64,000 bases of DNA from Chitinophaga sp. S165 (GTDB lineage Bacteria > Bacteroidota > Bacteroidia > Chitinophagales > Chitinophagaceae): contig NZ_QGTG01000001.1 in NCBI RefSeq assembly GCF_003182155.1, positions 1,366,839 to 1,430,838 of the forward strand. Reading direction: 5' to 3'. Within the stretch, counting starts at the first letter, position 1, and each line of letters begins with the position of its first letter. The notes beneath the pieces were generated by a model. The model was given only the letters and a program-made list of their open reading frames with translations. It was not told where the DNA came from and searched no databases. Both the position numbers and the translations under genes were made by a program. Shown in pieces: positions 45,776 to 54,210 of the stretch.

Positions 45776-47707
45776 CTATAGCTTTATCTTATCTTTGTCC
45801 AGATGCTCGTACGCTGAATTCTTGCTGATAAATTCTGGTACCAGTTGTTTCATCAGAGCCACTGTTGGAGTGATATAATGCTTTTGTGCGGATGCTAGCA
45901 GTTGCTCAATATGCTCATTCACTTCGACGAAATCATATTCACGAACACGGGCTATCATAATTTTCTCATGATAAGTACTGAGTGTATTCTCTGCATTGTT
46001 CAATAGTTCTTCATATAGCTTTTCTCCCGGCCGTAATCCTGTGAACACTACCTGTACATCTTTACCAGGTTCTCTGCCACTCATGCGGATCATCTTACTG
46101 GCCAGTTCAGCGATTTTCACGGGCTGTCCCATATCGAATACAAAGATCTCACCGCCTTGTCCCATAGCGCCGGCTTCCAGCACCAGCTGACACGCTTCAG
46201 GGATGGTCATGAAATAACGGGTGATGTCAGGATGAGTTACTGTCAGCGGCCCGCCTTTTTCAAGTTGCTGTTTAAAGCGAGGTATAACAGAACCGTTAGA
46301 ACCTAATACATTACCAAACCTTGTTGTGATAAACCTTGTAGGCGGAATACCATATACAGGGCCAGATTTTTTATACTGGCGATTAACATGATTATTATAA
46401 GATTGTATAAAGATCTCAGCTACTCTTTTTGAAGCGCCCATTACATTTGTAGGGTTCACTGCTTTATCGGTGGATACCATTACGAATTTTTCAACACCGA
46501 ATTCCACCGACATCTCCGCAAGGATCTTCGTGCCTAGTACATTGTTCAGTACGGCCACTGATGGGTTCTTTTCCATCATGGGCACATGTTTGTAAGCGGC
46601 TGCGTGGTATACTACAGAAGGCTCATATACTTCAAATAACTGCTGCATACGTACGCGATCGCATATATTGGATATATAAGAAACTATGGGAGTACCGGGC
46701 GCGAGTTCTGCAATCTCCAACTCCAGTTCATGCAGAGGAGATTCGGCCTTATCGCACATCACAACAACTGAAGGCTGCAGCTTAACGAGCTGTCTTACCA
46801 GTTCACTGCCTATAGAACCGGCAGCACCTGTAACGAGGATGGCTTTCCCTTTTGCCTCACGGCTAACCTGTTCATTATTGATGCTGATAACGGATCTTTC
46901 CAGCAGGTCTTCGATTTTGATGTCCTGCAATTTGGCAGGGCTCCAGCCTGCATTGATCCATTTTTTCACTGGAAGAACTTTTTGAACTTTAATGTTCAGC
47001 GCGATACAATTATCTACAAGATCGTTCAGTACTTGCGCATCGGGTGCCTCTTCTGCAACGATGAGCAATTTCACCTTTTCCTGTTTCACCAATCTTTCAA
47101 GCGAGTTCCTGGACGAGCCATAGATAGGCAATCCATCGAGGCGTTTACCCGAGCGTGTGAATTTTTCATCAATGAAACCAGCGATGCGTATATTACCTGT
47201 CTGATCTTCGCTAATAGCTTTACGTACCATCAAACCGGAATGACCGGCGTTATATATAACAGCTCTCGTTTTATTAATGGTGCCGTATCTGCTGTAATAA
47301 TTAAATGCCCATTTTACAAAGAGCCTGTAGGATAAGAGGAAGAATGTATTGATGAAGAAGTTGATAGCAATAACAGACAGCGGGAACATATTTTCTGCTG
47401 TATAGTTAAATGCCGCAACATTGATGTAGTAGTAAATAACAGCACTGACAAGGCTTACGCAGGAAATGCGGCCTATATCAGCCATGCTCGTATACCTCAC
47501 AATGCCCGTGTAAGTACGAAACAATAACGACAATAATAAATTCACACTCACTACAACCAAAACAATATCCTGCATGGGGTATCGACCAAAGTCTTCGAGG
47601 TTAAAGTTAAGCCTGAGTAAAAAAGACAAGCTCATTGCAACAATCGAACACCCGAGGTCTAATAACAAAATCAGCCAGGATGGGGTAATCCATGATCTCT
47701 TAGTCAT
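45776..47707 (-). CDS. FlaA1/CapD-type membrane-bound nucleotide-sugar 4,6-dehydratase
   Basis: 643 residues. Four N-terminal membrane helices (residues about 10-125), a CoA-binding-like region (AVIYNAGHSGLMVRKAI), then an SDR domain starting near 290 with VTGAAGSIGSELVRQLVKL, VVYHAAAYKHVPMMEKNPSV, VMVSTDKAVNPTNVMGASKR, in which Met replaces the usual SDR Tyr, a mark of this dehydratase group. PglF and WbpM are family members and make UDP-4-keto-6-deoxy sugars from UDP-GlcNAc. It is the first gene of the twenty-gene operon, and the aminotransferase at the other end would use its product. Confidence 0.92.
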   Translation of the reverse strand: MTKRSWITPSWLILLLDLGCSIVAMSLSFLLRLNFNLEDFGRYPMQDIVLVVVSVNLLLSLLFRTYTGIVRYTSMADIGRISCVSLVSAVIYYYINVAAFNYTAENMFPLSVIAINFFINTFFLLSYRLFVKWAFNYYSRYGTINKTRAVIYNAGHSGLMVRKAISEDQTGNIRIAGFIDEKFTRSGKRLDGLPIYGSSRNSLERLVKQEKVKLLIVAEEAPDAQVLNDLVDNCIALNIKVQKVLPVKKWINAGWSPAKLQDIKIEDLLERSVISINNEQVSREAKGKAILVTGAAGSIGSELVRQLVKLQPSVVVMCDKAESPLHELELEIAELAPGTPIVSYISNICDRVRMQQLFEVYEPSVVYHAAAYKHVPMMEKNPSVAVLNNVLGTKILAEMSVEFGVEKFVMVSTDKAVNPTNVMGASKRVAEIFIQSYNNHVNRQYKKSGPVYGIPPTRFITTRFGNVLGSNGSVIPRFKQQLEKGGPLTVTHPDITRYFMTIPEACQLVLEAGAMGQGGEIFVFDMGQPVKIAELASKMIRMSGREPGKDVQVVFTGLRPGEKLYEELLNNAENTLSTYHEKIMIARVREYDFVEVNEHIEQLLASAQKHYITPTVALMKQLVPEFISKNSAYEHLDKDKIKL

Positions 47708-48460
47708 CGGTTTAATTAGATAAGGTTAAAACTGTATCATTATTTCATTAACTCGGAATCTCTTTCAAACAGTGTGTTTTACAGCATTTTAAGTTCTAAC
47801 CTGCGTGCAAAATAAATACATAATGTTAAATTTTGTCCAGTTTACAGATGAGTTTAGCCACATGTTTTTAACACTAATATTTATAACTCTTAATATTAAA
47901 AACACATTGATTCCTACAATTTATCTATACTCCCTACACTCGCGCTTATATCGTCAGAATATTATTTTCGATCTCTATTATTTAACAAACACACAGAATT
48001 TAATATTGCGTATTTCTACGCAGCATTAAATCACCAACCTCAATGAAACACATATATCAAACACGCCAAAGATTTGGACGGAGCCTGCCTTTCCATCATG
48101 GGTCTTTCTTTTAAGAATATGGTATTAGCATGAAGCAACGAGTTTCTCATGGCATGTGAGTTAAGTTGACTTACCTGGTTATACTTTATACTCTAAAGGT
48201 GTTTTTAGCATACTTTAAAGCGAATGCTTGTTATTCAAGTTGTTTGGTGAGACAGTTGAAACAAACACTATACCAAAAAGAAGACTTGCCAATCTTTCGA
48301 CATACCACACTTGATAACAATTATTGACATGAGTTTGTTTTGGAGATTTAAAAAACGGGAGCTCATCCGTTGTCTTTAAACAAAAAGGAGTAACAAATAA
48401 AAAATAAAACAAATTCAAATTAATGATTGTATGAGCATCTCGGGTTATCTTAAAAAAAAA
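47708..48460. other. long AT-rich leader region of the exopolysaccharide operon
   Basis: With the terminator to its right this is an 824-bp gap. A minus-strand promoter is likely near 47800-47816 (TTATTTTGCACG, one base short of the -7 consensus), giving a leader of about 95 bases before the dehydratase ATG. The rest is AT-rich without a convincing gene. An 87-codon minus-strand frame at 48215-48478 starts with TTG inside a terminator and is not believed. Confidence 0.45.
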
Positions 48461-48488
48461 TACCCGGTGCTTTTTCAAGCACCGGGTA
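48461..48488 (-). terminator. strong intrinsic terminator of the zinc-ribbon gene
   Basis: A perfect 12-bp stem (TACCCGGTGCTT 48461-48472, AAGCACCGGGTA 48477-48488) with a GAAA-type tetraloop on the minus strand and nine Ts following. It insulates the small gene from the leader of the polysaccharide operon. Confidence 0.93.
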
Positions 48489-48531
48489 AAGTTTACTACA
48501 AAAAAATATATGTCTTTACGTTATTCCACAG

Positions 48532-48804
48532 TTAGTGTGCCGGTATGGCCACAGGTTTGTTCCTGATTACCGGCATTGGTGTTTCCACATGCATTTGTTT
48601 GGCCTGTGGCTTATGCCATACATAACTTTTCTTTAGGCAGGAATAACAGATATACCTGCGGATAGGAAAAGCGCCTAATATATATTTTACAAAAAAACCA
48701 CGCGGTACCCTGTCTTCAAGAACACCGTGTTTACATTTAGGGCAATCATGCAATTCAATACGTTCCACTTTGGAAGATGAGCCCTGCAGCAATACGTAAC
48801 TCAT
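48532..48804 (-). CDS. small zinc-ribbon protein, function unknown
   Basis: 90 residues with two Cys pairs, CPKCKHG near residue 20 and CYSCLKK near residue 57, the layout of a zinc ribbon. The strands between are basic and aromatic (RGFFVKYILGAFPIRRYI). I do not recognise a named family. No membrane segment. It is a single gene with its own promoter, a leader inverted repeat and a strong terminator. The position just before a polysaccharide operon suggests, but does not show, a regulatory role. Confidence 0.72.
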   Translation of the reverse strand: MSYVLLQGSSSKVERIELHDCPKCKHGVLEDRVPRGFFVKYILGAFPIRRYICYSCLKKSYVWHKPQAKQMHVETPMPVIRNKPVAIPAH

Positions 48805-48829
48805 AGGTAATTAATTAGAATGATAAGGG

Positions 48830-48864
48830 ATAGTAGTTTGTCCACGAACTACTATGCAAAAATA
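48830..48864 (-). promoter_or_regulatory. promoter and leader inverted repeat of the zinc-ribbon gene
   Basis: On the minus strand TATTTTTG (48864-48857) matches the -7 consensus. Directly after it lies a perfect inverted repeat, ATAGTAGTT (48830-48838) with AACTACTAT (48847-48855), 8-base spacer. The repeat covers the predicted transcription start, so it is an operator or a 5' hairpin. Confidence 0.55.
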
Positions 48865-49315
48865 CAGATAATATTATTATTGCATTAAATTATTTTATAT
48901 TTTGACAATTAGTTAATATGAATAAACTTTAGAATTGGTTGATATTGTCAAGTGTTCTTATTGAAAATAGTCTCCTTTATTGCTACAGCCCCCTAAGTCA
49001 CTGGTAGCTAATACCATATATCCGTTCCCTCTCGCATTGCAGTTCCGAACCGGATGGTTTTGACAATTCGGAAATTCCTCGATGATAGCCTCTGCCCTTA
49101 TAGTTAATCCTTCTGAAGTTCTCGGATAAGCTTTCTATCGGCTTCATATAAGCTTACCAAAAGATCACCAAAAGGGTATTTAAAGGGCATTTATATATCA
49201 AATCGATATTGAAGTGACCTTTAGATGACCTTTTAATGACGTTTTAGATTGGTTATATGTACCTTAGAGAAACGATACAGTAAACTTGTATTTATAACCT
49301 CAAAACGACCTTTTT
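48865..49315. other. intergenic region with iterated TGACCTTT-like motifs
   Basis: Within a 511-bp divergent gap. At 49215-49244 the octamer TGACCTTT, TGACCTTT, TGACGTTT occurs three times at an 11-bp step, and CGACCTTT follows at 49306, just before the next ATG. Related AAAGGG sequences occur near 49150-49190. A weak -7 element TACCTTAG is near 49260. I saw no gene here. Confidence 0.5.
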
Positions 49316-49855
49316 ATGGCCATTGTTAAAGACAATATCCTCATGCAGCTTGTACGGGGCACCCTCGGCAAACAGATCACGATCTACGAAAGGAATGGGC
49401 AGATCATTATGGCGAAGAAACGCGGCCATTCAAAGAAAAAGCCTACACAAAAGCAGCTGGAGGCAAGGCATAAGATGACCATTGCTTCGATGCGTGCGCA
49501 GATAATGCTGGAAGATCCTCAAATAAAGGCTTATTATCAGTCGCTGGCAGGACCGGGGCAAAATGCTTATAATATAGCAGTGAAGGATGCTTATCGCAGC
49601 CCTGAGGTCCAAAATATCAGATTGGAAGGTGATGAGGTTGTAGTGACTGCCCAAAACGAGTTTAGGGTAGCAGAAGTGGAGATAAATGTAATAGACGCTG
49701 ACGGTGTTGTTACCTGCAATGGACGAGCATTTTTGGGCCGGAATGGAGTAGATTGGTATTATAAAGCAGCGGCATTGCCTGCAGGCGGTAAAGTCATCGT
49801 GGTAGCGAAAAGTCTGCCGGGGAATCGAACCGTAAGGGAATTGCTGCTTACATAA
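49316..49855 (+). CDS. conserved-looking hypothetical protein, 179 residues
   Basis: I do not recognise a named family. The N-terminal 65 residues are basic (GTLGKQITIYERNGQIIMAK, then GHSKKKPTQKQLEARHKMTI). This layout recalls Bacteroidota proteins that read as 'gene product with KNGKVVVR-type strand followed by a QxxxR helix', such as the DUF6266 group. The C-terminal half is beta-rich (VVVTAQNEFRVAEVEINVID, GKVIVVAKSLPGN). No signal peptide or membrane segment. It stands alone, preceded by an unusual run of short direct repeats. Confidence 0.7.
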   Translation: MAIVKDNILMQLVRGTLGKQITIYERNGQIIMAKKRGHSKKKPTQKQLEARHKMTIASMRAQIMLEDPQIKAYYQSLAGPGQNAYNIAVKDAYRSPEVQNIRLEGDEVVVTAQNEFRVAEVEINVIDADGVVTCNGRAFLGRNGVDWYYKAAALPAGGKVIVVAKSLPGNRTVRELLLT

Positions 49856-50296
49856 AAAACGGTTTCACAGTTTATGAATGGCTTCTTTCTGGTAAAGAAC
49901 ATTCTCAAATACGCCTTAATTTACCAGCTGACTTGGATTATTTTGATATATGTTTTATTCCGCGCTAAAAGTGGATAGGCATAGCCGTGACTTAATCACA
50001 CGAATCCCCGGGTTTTCAACTTCATCCCATACAAGCTTCTTTGTGACGGCTCTATAAATACGTTTAAAGTATAGCACTTGCATCTTCAAATTCTTCACGT
50101 TGGTGAACTGGTTTCCAGTCGGCGGTAGGAAGTTTTCTTTTGTTTTTTCCGGCAATTGTTTTGCGTAATCACTGATGCAAGACGATTCGTTTGCAATTAC
50201 GCTTGATATTCTTCGTTTCTGCCACGTTACAGATACAGCTAAGTATAGGAATGGCCGGCGATGCAATAATTCCAATTTCTTTACTATTTTACCATA
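49856..50296. other. intergenic region before the GntR regulator gene
   Basis: About 440 bp. A minus-strand frame spans 49955-50401, but it covers the start of the regulator gene. Only its last 70 codons (ending RVIKSRLCLSTFSAE) look protein-like, so at most it is a gene remnant. No other feature seen. Confidence 0.35.
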
Positions 50297-51313
50297 ATGA
50301 AAGGCTTGCATATAGATACCAGCAGCAAAATTCCCGTTTACATGCAAATTGCAGATTCCATCATGGCTGCAGTTCGCGATGGTGTTCTTACCCGTGATCA
50401 ACAGATACCATCTATCAATGAGCTAAGTGAGCAATATTTACTTTCACGCGGCACAGTAGAAAAAGCATATAAAGAACTAAGGGATAAAAAGGTGATCATA
50501 TCGGTGAAAGGAAAAGGGTATTTTATTAACAGGACAGATGTGGTTATCCCGCTGCGTATCTTATTACTTTTCAATAAGATCAGCAACTACAAGAAGCAGG
50601 TTTATAACGCTTTTGTAAAAGCGTTAGGAGACAACGTATTTGTAGATCTTCATATCCATCACCATAGTGTTCCGTTGTTTGAAAACCTGATCAATAATCA
50701 CCTGGGGGACTATGATTATTATGTGATCATGCCGCACTTCTATGAGCAACCAGGTAAAGTGTTGGAAATATTACAAAAGATACCGGCAGAACAATTGATC
50801 CTTTTAGATAAAGACCTCCAGGAGCTCCACGGGAATTATGGCACAGTATATCAAAACTTTGAAAAAGATATTTACGAGGCGTTACACGAAGGGCTATCTG
50901 CACTAAAAAAATACGACAACCTCGTATTTGTCAATCCAGGCATAACCCCCTACCCTATGGAGATTGAAAAAGGCTTCCGGTATTTCTGCAGGATGCAGGA
51001 TTTTAATTTCTCCGTTATAGAAGGCATAGAAATGCAAACTCCTGTTACCAAAGGACAAGCGTATATTATTATTGAGGAAACAGATCTTGTCAACCTTGTA
51101 AAAATATGCAGGAACGAGCACCTTGTTATCGGGAAAGATGTAGGTATCGTGTCCTACAATGAAACATTACTAAAGGAAATTCTCCTGGACGGTATAACAG
51201 TGATCTCTACAGATCACGAGCAGATGGGCAGCGCCGCTGCGCGAATGATCGTGGAGAAGAAACAGGAGCGGATTAAAAATCCTTTTAAACTGATCCTTAG
51301 AAATTCCTTATAG
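50297..51313 (+). CDS. GntR-family regulator with a LacI-type ligand-binding domain
   Basis: 338 residues. The GntR winged helix-turn-helix occupies residues 10-75 (PVYMQIADSIMAAVRDGVL, IPSINELSEQYLLSRGTVEKAYKEL, VKGKGYFI). A C-terminal periplasmic-binding-protein-like domain of about 260 residues follows (ILLLFNKISNYKKQVYNAFV, YDYYVIMPHFY, NLVFVNPGITPY, IGKDVGIVSYNETLL). In Bacteroidota such GntR-LacI hybrids control sugar utilisation. Its target is not adjacent, as the neighbours are an unknown gene and an unrelated ArsR operon. Confidence 0.88.
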   Translation: MKGLHIDTSSKIPVYMQIADSIMAAVRDGVLTRDQQIPSINELSEQYLLSRGTVEKAYKELRDKKVIISVKGKGYFINRTDVVIPLRILLLFNKISNYKKQVYNAFVKALGDNVFVDLHIHHHSVPLFENLINNHLGDYDYYVIMPHFYEQPGKVLEILQKIPAEQLILLDKDLQELHGNYGTVYQNFEKDIYEALHEGLSALKKYDNLVFVNPGITPYPMEIEKGFRYFCRMQDFNFSVIEGIEMQTPVTKGQAYIIIEETDLVNLVKICRNEHLVIGKDVGIVSYNETLLKEILLDGITVISTDHEQMGSAAARMIVEKKQERIKNPFKLILRNSL

Positions 51314-51459
51314 CGAAGTTCTCAATGGGTTTCTGAATAATGCTTAATAATGGAATGATAAACGTTCTTACACCCTAATCAATTAACAGCGTATCAAACA
51401 GATACGTCTCTTCCACTATATTTCAAACTTTTCAAGCTTCGAAAAAATCTGCTGACTTC

Positions 51460-51503
51460 ACCATTCGCAACCGATTATTTGCATATATTTGCAACCGAAT
51501 GGT
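51460..51503 (+). promoter_or_regulatory. promoter and operator of the ArsR-SRPBCC-DoxX operon
   Basis: TATATTTG at 51484-51491 is an exact -7 match. It sits inside an inverted repeat ACCATTCG (51460-51467) / CGAATGGT (51496-51503), with a direct repeat GCAACCGA at 51467 and 51491 (24-bp step). The symmetric site covers the promoter, as expected for autorepression by the ArsR protein encoded 22 bp downstream. Confidence 0.6.
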
Positions 51504-51525
51504 TTCGGGATTAATAATCTGAAAA

Positions 51526-51846
51526 ATGAGAAGAGATATTTTCCAGGCCATTGCCGATCCGACAAGGAGGGCTATCATATTGCTGATCGCTTCACAGGCA
51601 ATGACCCCAAATGCTATAGCCGAGCATTTCAACACAACCCGGCAGGCGGTATCAAAACACCTGCGCATACTTGCGGAATGTCAGCTGGTCACACAGGAAC
51701 AATCCGGCAGGGAGATCTATTATCAGTTAAACGGAAATAAAATGAATGAGATCGACCAGTGGCTCGAACAATTCAAAAAAATATGGGAGAGCCGCTTTAA
51801 CGAACTTGATAAGGTATTATTAACGCTTAAAAACAACAAAAAATGA
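51526..51846 (+). CDS. ArsR-family transcription regulator
   Basis: 106 residues: winged helix-turn-helix of the metal-independent ArsR group that accompanies SRPBCC genes. The opening RRDIFQAIADPTRRAIILLI is the family hallmark, followed by MTPNAIAEHFNTTRQAVSKHLRIL (recognition helix) and EQSGREIYYQLNG. No metal-binding Cys-x-Cys motif, so the signal is probably not arsenic. It overlaps the next gene by 4 bp (ATGA) and is likely to repress the operon through the site at 51460-51503. Confidence 0.9.
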   Translation: MRRDIFQAIADPTRRAIILLIASQAMTPNAIAEHFNTTRQAVSKHLRILAECQLVTQEQSGREIYYQLNGNKMNEIDQWLEQFKKIWESRFNELDKVLLTLKNNKK

Positions 51847-52346
51847 ACGCCAATTTAGCCTTTGACTTTTCTGTTGATAAAGAAAACAAAACCATCACGG
51901 TAAAACGGGAGTTTGACGCAGAAGTTGCACTGGTATGGGAAGCTTATACCAAAAGTGAACTCCTGGACCAATGGTGGGCGCCAAAACCCTGGAAGGCCAG
52001 GACCAAGAGCATGGACTTCAGGGAGGGCGGATCCTGGCACTATGCCATGGTAGGACCAGAAGGCGAAGAACATTGGGCACTGGCCAATTATCAGAAGATC
52101 GAGCCCCGGAAAACATTTACCGGCCTTGACGCCTTTGCCGATGCAGAAGGAAAGGTGAACAAAGACATGCCACAATCCAAATGGGAAGTCACTTTTATCG
52201 ATAAAGGACAGAAAACACTTGTGCAGATCCATATTTCCTATGACGACCTCGCTCAACTCGAAACAACTATCCAGATGGGCTTCAAGGAAGGATTGGCAAT
52301 GGCAATGGAAGGATTGGACGAATTGTTGCCATCATTAAAAAAATAG
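51843..52346 (+). CDS. SRPBCC (AHSA1-type) domain protein
   Basis: 167 residues: START/SRPBCC fold of the activator-of-Hsp90-homologue group. Visible: ITVKREFDAEVALVWEAYTK, LLDQWWAPKPWKARTKSMDF, REGGSWHYAMVGPEG, YQKIEPRKTF and MGFKEGLAMAMEGLDELL. These proteins bind hydrophobic ligands; a specific ligand is unknown. They are regularly found next to ArsR genes, as here, with a 4-bp overlap. Cytoplasmic. Confidence 0.88.
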   Translation: MNANLAFDFSVDKENKTITVKREFDAEVALVWEAYTKSELLDQWWAPKPWKARTKSMDFREGGSWHYAMVGPEGEEHWALANYQKIEPRKTFTGLDAFADAEGKVNKDMPQSKWEVTFIDKGQKTLVQIHISYDDLAQLETTIQMGFKEGLAMAMEGLDELLPSLKK

Positions 52347-52415
52347 GCTAAATTAGACTACTCTCAGACCAATGCCAGGCCTGCCTGGGCAACACGTTAC
52401 GAAAACAGAAAAACT

Positions 52416-52793
52416 ATGAAGAAAAAAATTCTATTTGTAGTCAGTCTACTATTCGGACTGATGTTCATTCATTCAGGATTAAACAAATTTTTCAACTACA
52501 TGCCGCCCCCAAAAGACATACCTGAAAACATGGTAAAGGTAATGGAGGCGTTTATGACAATCGTCTGGCTGATGCCGCTGATCGCAGTTGCTGAAATTGT
52601 TGGCGGTATACTTTTTATCACTAACAAATACAGGGCCCTGGGTGCAATCATTATCTTCCCGGTTATGGTCGGGATCGTTTTGACACACATCATCCTCGCT
52701 CCTTCCGGATTACCTATTGCGCTTGTATTATTTGCAATAAACATCTGGGTGATCATCGAGAATCGTGAGAAATATCTTCCAATGGTAAGATAA
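52416..52793 (+). CDS. DoxX-like membrane protein
   Basis: 125 residues with four hydrophobic segments: FVVSLLFGLMFIHSGLNKFF, IVWLMPLIAVAEIVGGILFI, ALGAIIIFPVMVGIVLTHI, and ALVLFAINIWVIIENREKYL. The SGLNKFF and AEIVGGIL motifs match DoxX/DUF4870-like small membrane proteins. The biochemical role is not settled. It is the last gene of the ArsR-SRPBCC operon (69 bp gap) and ends at a long hairpin. Confidence 0.8.
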   Translation: MKKKILFVVSLLFGLMFIHSGLNKFFNYMPPPKDIPENMVKVMEAFMTIVWLMPLIAVAEIVGGILFITNKYRALGAIIIFPVMVGIVLTHIILAPSGLPIALVLFAINIWVIIENREKYLPMVR

Positions 52794-52802
52794 CAGGTTA
52801 TT

Positions 52803-52850
52803 ATACTGTCTTACAACTTCCTTTTGAATCAGGAAGTTGTAAGACGGTAT
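52803..52850. terminator. bidirectional hairpin after the DoxX gene
   Basis: A 15-bp perfect stem (52808-52822 with 52831-52845), extended to 20 bp by outer pairs to 52803/52850, with an 8-base loop. It lies between the convergent DoxX gene and the small minus-strand frame at 52859. Confidence 0.75.
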
Positions 52851-52858
52851 TTATATAG

Positions 52859-53077
52859 TCATTGTTTTCCAGCTGGGATCTTTTCGTAAAGTTCCCTTCC
52901 CGCTCTTTTAACAACCAGCGTAATAACATTGGTATACTCGGGGTCCTGAAATTTAACCTCTACATCCTCTCCTTCCATCTGAGCGTCTATATACTCCGTA
53001 TAATACGGCAACTTCCGAACAGGCGCTGTTCCCCTATTCCATGAAATAGAAACAGGCCTGAACTGCCTAACGGACAA
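52859..53077 (-). CDS. short hypothetical protein without an ATG start
   Basis: A 72-codon frame that looks protein-like (PYYTEYIDAQMEGEDVEVKF, VITLVVKRAGRELYEKIPAG) and ends at a terminator. The only start is TTG at 53077, and the frame is open for a further ten codons to a stop. Another frame just upstream does begin with ATG and a hydrophobic run. The gene may use TTG, or it may have lost its true N-terminus by frameshift. Function unknown. Confidence 0.4.
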   Translation of the reverse strand: MSVRQFRPVSISWNRGTAPVRKLPYYTEYIDAQMEGEDVEVKFQDPEYTNVITLVVKRAGRELYEKIPAGKQ

Positions 53078-53311
53078 GAGGCAATGAAAAAATATTTCAT
53101 TAACATGGAATTAACGCTTTGGCAAAAAAAGATTTTATTACTTCGTGACCTCTTACAATTCGTGCAGCAAATACCTATACTTTCGTCTGCATGGATATTG
53201 TTAGCCGACCATAATACTTAGTTCTTACCGACCATTTTAAATAATTATCTCGTTAATACCGGTTAACCATGAGATGATTAGAGAACGCATTTATTGTGGT
53301 AACTGATCTTT

Positions 53312-53319
53312 TAAATTTG
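53312..53319 (+). promoter_or_regulatory. -7 promoter element of the membrane GAF-like gene
   Basis: TAAATTTG, an exact TAnnTTTG match, 27 bp before the ATG at 53347. A TTG at 53294-53296 is a possible -33 part, though the 15-base spacer is short. Confidence 0.45.
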
Positions 53320-53346
53320 TTCACCTAACTATCCGCTATCAAGAAA

Positions 53347-54150
53347 ATGACTCATCGAATCAGAAAGTTTATTACTTATTTTCTGGCACCATTGATTACA
53401 ATGCTGCTAACAGCTATGAGGATGCCCGATTTCTGTGAAAAGTTGAAATCAATACATCCCAATTTAGGAATATGGCTCGACTATTTTGTTATTCTCGCTA
53501 CCGTTTTTATATACTATTATTCATTTTGGTCGCCACTGAAATTATATGAGAGTCAGGCACGAAAAAAATGGGAATTCATCAATTTTATGGCTGCCAAAAT
53601 AAATGAGGATTATGACGGGAAATTCGATTTGAATTTCAATATAATGTTAGCCGAAACCAGATTTTGTTATTACATAGAGCCTGTAAAAGAAAATTCTGCA
53701 TTTTCATGGTTATCCCGCAATGGACGAAAATTTTCGCTGTACGGGAAAATACTAAAAGTTATCTGGGACCATGGCAGTTATTGCAAACCGCCCAATTTTA
53801 GAATGACCATTAACCAGGGCTTATCTGGCCTGGCCTTCCGGGAAGGAAACGAAACTAGCTGGGGAAACATTAAGGGTGGATTTTCACTTCAAGAGACAAC
53901 CGAAGCAGATAGCACCGGACTAAATGATGAACAAAAAAAAGTCACTAAAGATATCGTCATTGCGGCTTCCTGTCCGTTAGTATTGACAGATAAAGATGTT
54001 AATGGAATTAAAAAAAGAGTAATAGGCGTATTGAATGTAGAAAGCAAATCAATTGCATCAGAAGAACTACTCTTAGACGCATCAAAAAAACATACGTTTT
54101 ATGAGGAAGTGGTCTCTCTTTCCAGAATATATCTTAATTTACATTTATAG
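53347..54150 (+). CDS. membrane-anchored GAF-like domain protein
   Basis: 267 residues. Two N-terminal membrane segments (residues about 8-24 and 42-60: ITYFLAPLITMLLTAM and YFVILATVFIYYYSFW) put the rest in the cytoplasm. The soluble part (about 75-265) has the order of a GAF sensor domain: INQGLSGLAFREGN, then IAASCPLVL, KRVIGVLNVESKS and a C-terminal helix. No enzymatic domain is attached, so it may sense a ligand for a partner. The base composition is richer in A and T than most neighbours. It is followed after 60 bp by a 68-codon gene on the same strand. The family is not one I can name. Confidence 0.72.
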   Translation: MTHRIRKFITYFLAPLITMLLTAMRMPDFCEKLKSIHPNLGIWLDYFVILATVFIYYYSFWSPLKLYESQARKKWEFINFMAAKINEDYDGKFDLNFNIMLAETRFCYYIEPVKENSAFSWLSRNGRKFSLYGKILKVIWDHGSYCKPPNFRMTINQGLSGLAFREGNETSWGNIKGGFSLQETTEADSTGLNDEQKKVTKDIVIAASCPLVLTDKDVNGIKKRVIGVLNVESKSIASEELLLDASKKHTFYEEVVSLSRIYLNLHL

Positions 54151-54210
54151 TATACACATCCACGTTATATAAAGAAACCAAATTCATTACCAGCCTTAAA
54201 AACAAAATTT

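Noticed and set aside
48215..48478. 87-codon minus-strand frame before the polysaccharide operon
   Set aside because: It begins with TTG inside the terminator stem at 48461-48488, is full of low-complexity hydrophobic residues and has no supporting signal.
49955..50401. Minus-strand frame of 148 codons overlapping the GntR gene
   Set aside because: It covers the start and promoter region of a well-supported regulator gene. Only its last part looks protein-like, at most a remnant.
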